64,000 bases of DNA from Thunnus maccoyii (lineage: Eukaryota > Chordata > Actinopteri > Scombriformes > Scombridae): the NCBI RefSeq assembly GCF_910596095.1, contig NC_056550.1, positions 19,390,001-19,454,000 on the forward strand, read 5' to 3'. Below are positions 58,159 through 64,000 of this stretch, in pieces. Position 1 is the stretch's first letter, and each line of letters opens with the position of its first letter. A program made the position numbers and the translations under genes. A model generated the notes under the pieces. It had not been told where the DNA came from and ran no database searches. It saw only the letters and a list, made by a program, of their open reading frames with translations.

Positions 58159-61100
58159 TCAAGACGGTGACAGTCTTTCTGCCTCCTTATTCACTACACT
58201 AACGCAGGGGTGCCCACGAAGATAAAACCTCAATGGCTTCTTGGCCCATTCACCATGGGACTCAATTCCAATGCGTGGTGCTGATACTACATCATATGGT
58301 TCTGCTGGATTTGTGTCGGGGTCCCTCTCTAGCCACACCTCTGGGTCTGAGGCAAGATCTCGACGGTCAAAACAGCGGGGTATATCCAGAGCCTGGCACA
58401 GCTTCGAAGGCCCGTTGCAGAGCTCTTTGTCCTTTAATTGTCGGGCTCCCTCTTTGCGTCTGGCTGCTCTCAGCTGCCTCATGACTGACTGACCCTGCAG
58501 GGGCTCAAGGGAGCGCAACAGCACAGCAGCACCCTCCCCTGTGCAACACAGCACACAATATTCATCAGTCAGCACGGCTCCACTCTGTCTCCTTCCTTTT
58601 GCCCTTTACATACTGACAATAGAAAACACAAACCACTGTGTAGGTTTAATGTCATATTAATAACATTAACAACACTTAGAGGTCATCACCAAAAAAATCA
58701 TTATGTATTTTCTGTTTGCAAGCATCTCTAGGAAAAAACAGCTAACGCCCAATGATCTCATCATGGGGCAGGTATTTCTACTTTACGTCACCTTGAGTGG
58801 GTAATGCTTTTACCTTGACTAGACACGTTCATACAGAGGTAGATGCCATAGATTGGATACACATAGATTGTGCCTGGCTTCATGAACATGGCCATGTTCC
58901 TCTCTGTGCGTTTCCCCCCTGCTGAGTGTGAAGCTTTGTCCTCTCCTCCGAGGTAGGCTTCAGTCTCCACTATTCGTCCTCTCAGCTCAGTACCATCCAC
59001 ACACCTGTGGACCAACACCTGCAGGGACAAGGCACCAGACAGATTATCTTTTCACACAGCAGTCACATTTTAGGCAGAGATGATGAGTTAGTTAATTAAA
59101 AAAGAGCTTAATGACCTCTCAAAATTAAAAATAGTCCTAGAAGAAGGAGACAGGGCATATCTTGCTGCCCATTATGTATTAACATACCAGAACTTGAGGG
59201 ACAGTGAATGACCTAGACACACACATACATATACATGCATAGAATATACTGTATGTATATACGTAGGTATACTATATATAATTAATATATGTCAATCTTA
59301 ATGTTATGTTAATGTAATTTTGTTTCACTGACTCTTGATGCTTTGGCAATATTGTTGTTGTGACATTCATGCCAAAGAATTTATTTGATCAACAGAAAAT
59401 TGATTGGCAACAATTTTAATGACTGATTAATCAAACATGGCAGACATTCACTGGTTGAAGCTTCTCATAGCCTATGTGAATATCTTCTGGTTTTCTTCTA
59501 TAACAGTAAACTGAATATCTTTTGACAGTTGATTAAACAAAACAAGATATTTGAAGATGTCACCATATGGCTCTGGGAACTTGTAATGAGCATTTTTCAA
59601 TGTTTTCTGACATTTTAAACAATCAGTAGTTGCAGCCCTACATTTAAGGCAAGTGTTCTGGATGCATTTTATTGTGGTCTTGGGTTTTGCAAGACCATGT
59701 AGGCTGAAGTAAGGTTTGAGGTGAAATACCTCTACACAGTGTTAAGGAGGGATTGAAAAGAATGAACTGACAGGTTACTTAAAGTCCCCCTCCAGTCAAA
59801 AATGTTTTGTTTTTTTTTTCAGTTGAATGTTTTAGCTTAGTCAAAGCAGAGTATTTTTCTGATATCTTCAAACATGTCTAGAGGGGGTCTTTAACGAGAC
59901 TCCTGCATGAAACACAGAACAACCTGATTAAGTGGCAAGACTGTCAGATAAGGTTATGTCTTGCCTCGGGTCCTTATAGCTTTCACATATCAAAGCGACG
60001 CCAGACTGGACACGATTTGTTATCCTAAATCCTAAATGCTATCCATTAAAAGTTTTAATGTACCCCTCCACTCAAAAAAAAAAAAGGTTTTCTTCTTGTT
60101 CCTTCAGTTGGATGTTTGAACTTCACTGTGCAGAATGATCTATCTGCAGAGTTTGACACTAGATGGCTCTTTTCACACCCATCTGCTGAAAGTAGAAAGT
60201 TTCTCTGTTCTCACCTTAGATGTGAGTTTAAGGGCTGGGCCTACAGTGTGATTTGTGACATCACAACAACTCACACAACTGGATATGCAACTACAGCTGC
60301 GACTTGACGCCTCCAGCGCACAAACACTGAGAATGGACTTTACAATAACGTGGGAAACATATTTTGTCCAGCATTTAAACTTTTGAAATAAAAAAAACAT
60401 ATTTGCATACTCATGAGGGAGAAGAAGTAGATGTCAATTTAAGGACTTTTAATGAGGTAATTGAACTTTTTTTTACAGAAAAACCATATCAGACACACAT
60501 TTTTAATCAAAGCAGGGTATTTTTCTGACATCTTCAAACATGTCTAGAGGGGGTCTTAAATGAAACTCCTGCATGAAACACAAAATAACCTGATTAAGTG
60601 GCAAGATTGTCAGATAAGGTTATGTCTTGCCTCGGGTCCTTATAGCTTAAACATATCAAAGTGTTGCCAGACTGGACACAATTTGTTATCCTAAATCCTA
60701 AATGCTATCCATTAAAAGTTTTAAAATCCCCTTCCACTCAGAAATATGTTTTTCATCTTGTTCCTTCAGTTGGATGTTTGAACTTCACTTTGCAGGGTTT
60801 GACACTAGATGGCTGCTCTCACTTGCATCTACTGAAAGTGAAAAGTTTCTCTGTGCTCATTGAAAATCCAGTTTTAAAAGGTGCGAGCAGGATTAGTGAC
60901 ATCACAAATGGTTTGGAAGCCAATCCTGGTCCCATATTCAACTTACACAAGTGTGATGTGGAGACTTGAAGCCTCCAGTGCATAAACACTAAGAATATAC
61001 TTTAAAGTTAAGTAGGAGACATGTTGTGTCCAGCAGTTGAAATTAAATGTATTTGCATATTTATAGATTCAGGAATATTTAATGAGGAAGAAAGAGAAAA

Positions 61101-61527
61101 TGTTATTTTAAGGATTTCAACAACACAACTGGATTTTTTTTCAGACATAAATTATTATTCAAAGTATTTATATAGCCTACACCTTGAACCATGTTTGAAG
61201 GGCATTTTTAATGAGCTACTGACATAAATGAGGAGTTTATTACAAGCATACCTCCCAATAAATCATTATATGGCTTTCAAATATCTCCCTGACTAAATAA
61301 ACGGGTGTAAAATCAAGCTGACATTATTACCTTGCCGAGGAATGCTTTAGCCAAACTGATGCAAGGTTGTTTGAAAAACTCTTCTCCCAGTCTGTGCTGC
61401 AGGTCTGGTTTAGTTTTGGTGAAATAATGACTTTGCTCGGTCTCAGCACTTTGAGAATTTTGAATGGGCTTCTTCTGTTTTGCAGGTGAAACCTTTAATT
61501 TCAAATCCGGCTGGTTGTCATGTGTAT

Positions 61528-61561
<34 letters not shown>

Positions 61562-61594
61562 CAGTGAGAGCAGCTTTCTTTTTCGCCCTGCCAT
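58159..61594 (-). CDS. mpg: N-methylpurine (alkyladenine) DNA glycosylase
   Basis: Base-excision repair enzyme that removes 3-methyladenine, 7-methylguanine, hypoxanthine and ethenoadenine in the nucleus. Minus-strand exons 61331-61594, 58814-59018 and 58159-58538; phases agree, 282 codons (human about 298). After a basic N terminus (MAGRKRKLL) comes an Ala tract, then [17 protein letters not shown], the catalytic block [19 protein letters not shown] (Glu of VETEAY activates water), [65 protein letters not shown]. Exon 1/2 joins Lys|Val; exon 2/3 splits Gly. Tail-to-tail with nprl3, the order that defines the MN globin locus. Confidence 0.95.
59380..59642. repeat. Dispersed repeat in mpg intron 2-1
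   Basis: Fuller copy of the family at 48165-48312, bounded by TTGATCAACAGAAAATTGATTGG and CAATCAGTAGTTGCAGCCCTACA. No coding potential. Confidence 0.6.
59841..60393 (+). repeat. Tandem duplication in mpg intron, copy 1
   Basis: About 550 bp beginning CAAAGCAGAGTATTTTTCTG and ending GTCCAGCATTTAAAC; repeated at 60506-61050. Contains sub-repeats built on CCCCTCCACTCAAAAA (also 59786, 60063 and 60728). Confidence 0.85.
60506..61050 (+). repeat. Tandem duplication in mpg intron, copy 2
   Basis: Same blocks in the same order as 59841-60393 (AACATGTCTAGAGGGGGTC, CTGATTAAGTGGCAAGA, CTTGCCTCGGGTCCTTATAG, TTGACACTAGATGGCT), diverged by small indels. Confidence 0.85.
61533..61560 (-). repeat. Coding (CTG/CAG)n giving polyalanine in mpg
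   Basis: About nine to ten uninterrupted GCT units on the plus strand, read as GCA alanine codons on the minus strand, at residues about 13-22 of Mpg between SLT and NTHD. The tract is uninterrupted, so length variation is likely; it lies outside the glycosylase fold. Confidence 0.9.
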
Positions 61595-64000
61595 TACCGG
61601 AAAACACCTCCGACTTTAAAATAACACCTTCTCAGTCACTGTCTCTTTATAAACTCGGCAAAACCATGGTATATTTTTAAACCATTTACCACAGTGTTTA
61701 TTCCAGTCTCTCTTGAGGTGGTCTATGCTAATGCTAACAGGAAGGAAGTGTGATTGTTTTGCAGCTCTTAAAGGGACCGCGCACCATGTCAGCCTGAAGG
61801 ATGTTTTAAGTGTTTGACTCTTTTATGTGTCCTGTTTTTTTTCCTGGTGTCACTTTAGGCTGTGTGAGGAAGGTCCGTTTTCTGTTTTTCTACAAAATTG
61901 CCAAACATAACTTTATTTTTTCCCTACTACACGTATCAGCCAATTTTGCTGATAGGTAAAAGCCACGGAACAGTGGCCTTTTCCTGCTGCTGTCTTATCT
62001 TTTCAGCCTCATTTGAAAACAGTCTGGCTCTAATAAGAAGTTATAAATAGAGCCGGTGTGCTCATGCCTGCCTGTGCCCAGGAAGTGGATGGCGCCAGTT
62101 TGGCCTCAGGCACTGTAGGCTCATGTGGCTTTCTGGAAGTGTGTGTGACATGATTGTGGTGCAGACTACAACTTCATGAGAGAAGTACAAAGTTTGTTGT
62201 GTGTGTTGTTTGGATCCCAAAGCTAACGACTGCAAGCATTGTTTGATTTCTAAATGGACAAATAGACTGATATATGGGTAATACATAGAGGTTCAATGAA
62301 TTGATATTTTTAATAGATTAAATTATGTAATATTTGAGGTAAATAGATTTCTCATACTACTGATATTGTTGAAAAAAATAATTTGCAATATGAAATACCA
62401 GTCAAAAGTTTGACTGGTATTGTAATGCTGAGGATGACAGAGTGGTTGAGCACATTTTGTAATGTCAGTGTTAATTTAATTTCTACTACTGGAGTAAAAC
62501 ATACAATCTGAAGATCCTGTTGAGCTTTTTGTAGCTGCAGCTGGAGCTCTTAAAGAGTTCATCTATATCCTAGTTCTGCACGGCTTCTTTTGATTCAACA
62601 GTCAACAGTTGATCCTTGAGTACACGTTGTACTTTGAGGGCACCTTTTTCTCCTTCCCAGCCATTTTGAGTAATATCTGAATATCTTTTTAGCTGTAGAT
62701 TGACCTTCTCAATCTCTGTAGCCTGTGCAGGCCGGGTCTGCTGGGAGATGGATTAGTTTTCCGCATTGCAAGGAACAAGGTCGATGGCCTTCGTCAGTTA
62801 TACTTTCTGTTCCTGCTGCAACTTTACACTTAGATTCAATTCTTCTTCATATCCAAGGCCTTTCCTCGTTTCCGATGTTCAACAGCCTTGTTTTTCTGCC
62901 TCCTGGACTTAACTCCGGCCTGAGCTTTCTTCAGCTGCATGAGCTTTGATACATCCCCGTCTTTAGTCTGGGAAGTCTTTGTGCTCTAACTAGGACTCTT
63001 CTCCTTCTGTCCTGTAGCAGTGTTGGTTCTTTGAAGATGCAGCTTCTTGTTAACTTTATCTGCAATGATCTTATATGGAAGAAGGAGTCTGCAAGTGAAG
63101 TACATTTGTCGATTCCAGTAACAGGGTGGCGCACTAAAGAAACATATTTGAGGTTCATGTTTCAATGCTTTATGTATATATAACTTTATGTGACATATAC
63201 TGCATGTCATAATCAATGTCAACTTCTCAATACTCTGCTAAATGTTTTGGCACAGATTGAGCTTATGGCAAACCTTTAGTGACTGTAAGAGGAATGTAAT
63301 GATAGCAGTCAAGACATTTCTCCCCCCTCTCTCCTTCGGTTAGTCAGATCTATGGAGAGGTGCCAGAAAGTGCAACATGCTTGTGAAGTGGTTTATGGCA
63401 TTGCAGAGATAGGTGGAGGGAATATGTCATAGGATTGAGGGTCAACTGATATACTGCAGCAACATAAAAAAAAAAAGTGTCATGAAAATTCCCAGGTCAA
63501 ATATTTGCATGGCTAGTTATTGTGTGTCACTGCACCTACTGTTTGCAGGTACCTTCATGCTACTGTAGTGTCAGAACAGTTGTATTTCTAATGGAAATAC
63601 ATAACAACAATGAACAATTATGGACATAAATACCCGGACTGAGTTATTGAGGGAGGATAGGAACCAGACAGAAATCTGCTGAGCATGTTCAGTAGAAGAG
63701 TTCTGGCATTTGGGGTTGTTGACTTTGTCATTGTCATGGCTGGTGGACCGGTGAAGGCCGTTGTTTGCTTTAACTGTGATTCCACTGCCTGTCAGCAGCG
63801 ATGGTGAGGTCCGGGTTGGGCAGCTTTCATTGTTGCTGCCTCTGATAATCTTAGCAGCTACAGCTTGGCTGTAGCATTACATTCTGGATCACTTTCAACT
63901 CCAGCAGTCCCCACAGCGATAGTGACGCTGGGCAGGGACACCAAAGACTCATCTGCTTGTGCAGATGGACGAGCAGAAAGCAGCCAGACTGAAAATATCT
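61595..64000. other. Upstream flank of mpg; no gene recognised
   Basis: 61595-61800 would hold the mpg promoter. A 28-bp palindrome at 62394-62421 (AATACCAGTCAAA / TTTGACTGGTATT) resembles Tc1 termini. 62550-63160 on the minus strand has broken, Lys-rich coding-like peptides (KKAQAGVKSRRQKNKAVEH; AGKEKKVPSKYNVYSR) that suggest a decayed retrocopy of a basic nuclear protein, parent unknown. 63700-64000 has another broken coding-like stretch on the minus strand. rhbdf1, expected next in this locus, is not visible. Confidence 0.35.

Noticed and set aside
61595-64000. rhbdf1, expected after mpg
   Set aside because: No rhomboid or iRhom motif and no exon-like sequence on the plus strand in this stretch.

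Overview
The window is teleost fish DNA, most likely from a percomorph. It is a large part of the MN haemoglobin locus: a run of alpha- and beta-globin genes next to nprl3 and mpg, the gene neighbours that define this locus in ray-finned fish. All the globins are of the embryonic/larval type, judged by remembered similarity to zebrafish hbae and hbbe chains. I could run no alignment, so species and orthology are inferences; exon structures were read by hand.

Region 1 (1-11.6 kb) is a graveyard of globin units. It holds an alpha pseudogene reduced to exon ends (392-680), a fused beta pseudogene split by a 3.5-kb palindromic DNA transposon (1957-6047), a lone beta exon 1 (6909-7000), an alpha pseudogene lacking exon 3 (8155-8546) and a beta promoter without a gene (11155-11361).

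Region 2 (11.6-29.3 kb) is the working array. An alpha gene (11651-12470) comes first, then four near-identical tandem units of about 3.9 kb. Each unit is a beta gene on the minus strand head-to-head with an alpha gene on the plus strand. Within a unit the two genes share a 1.2-kb divergent promoter; alpha and the next beta are tail-to-tail across about 1.1 kb. The array ends in a second orphan beta promoter (29110-29245).

Region 3 (29.3-45.6 kb) is mostly repeats and simple-sequence DNA. It contains one more divergent alpha (35695-36829) and one more beta (40339-41024), lying tail-to-tail. A Tc1-like foldback element sits inside a (GATA)n microsatellite at 44.2-45.4 kb.

Region 4 (45.7-61.6 kb) holds nprl3 (14 exons, plus strand; GATOR1 subunit) and mpg (3 exons, minus strand; alkyladenine DNA glycosylase), tail-to-tail. 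An nprl3 intron at about 51.0-51.15 kb carries GATA, CACCC and TGCTGAGTCA motifs. This is the composition and location expected of the alpha-globin major regulatory element (human HS-40/MCS-R2), so it is the best candidate for the distal enhancer that drives the array. Beyond mpg (61.6-64 kb) I recognise no gene.

Totals: six intact alpha genes, five intact beta genes, at least four globin pseudogenes or fragments, two orphan beta promoters, nprl3, mpg, several mobile elements, and one small spliced reading frame inside the palindromic element that I cannot assign.
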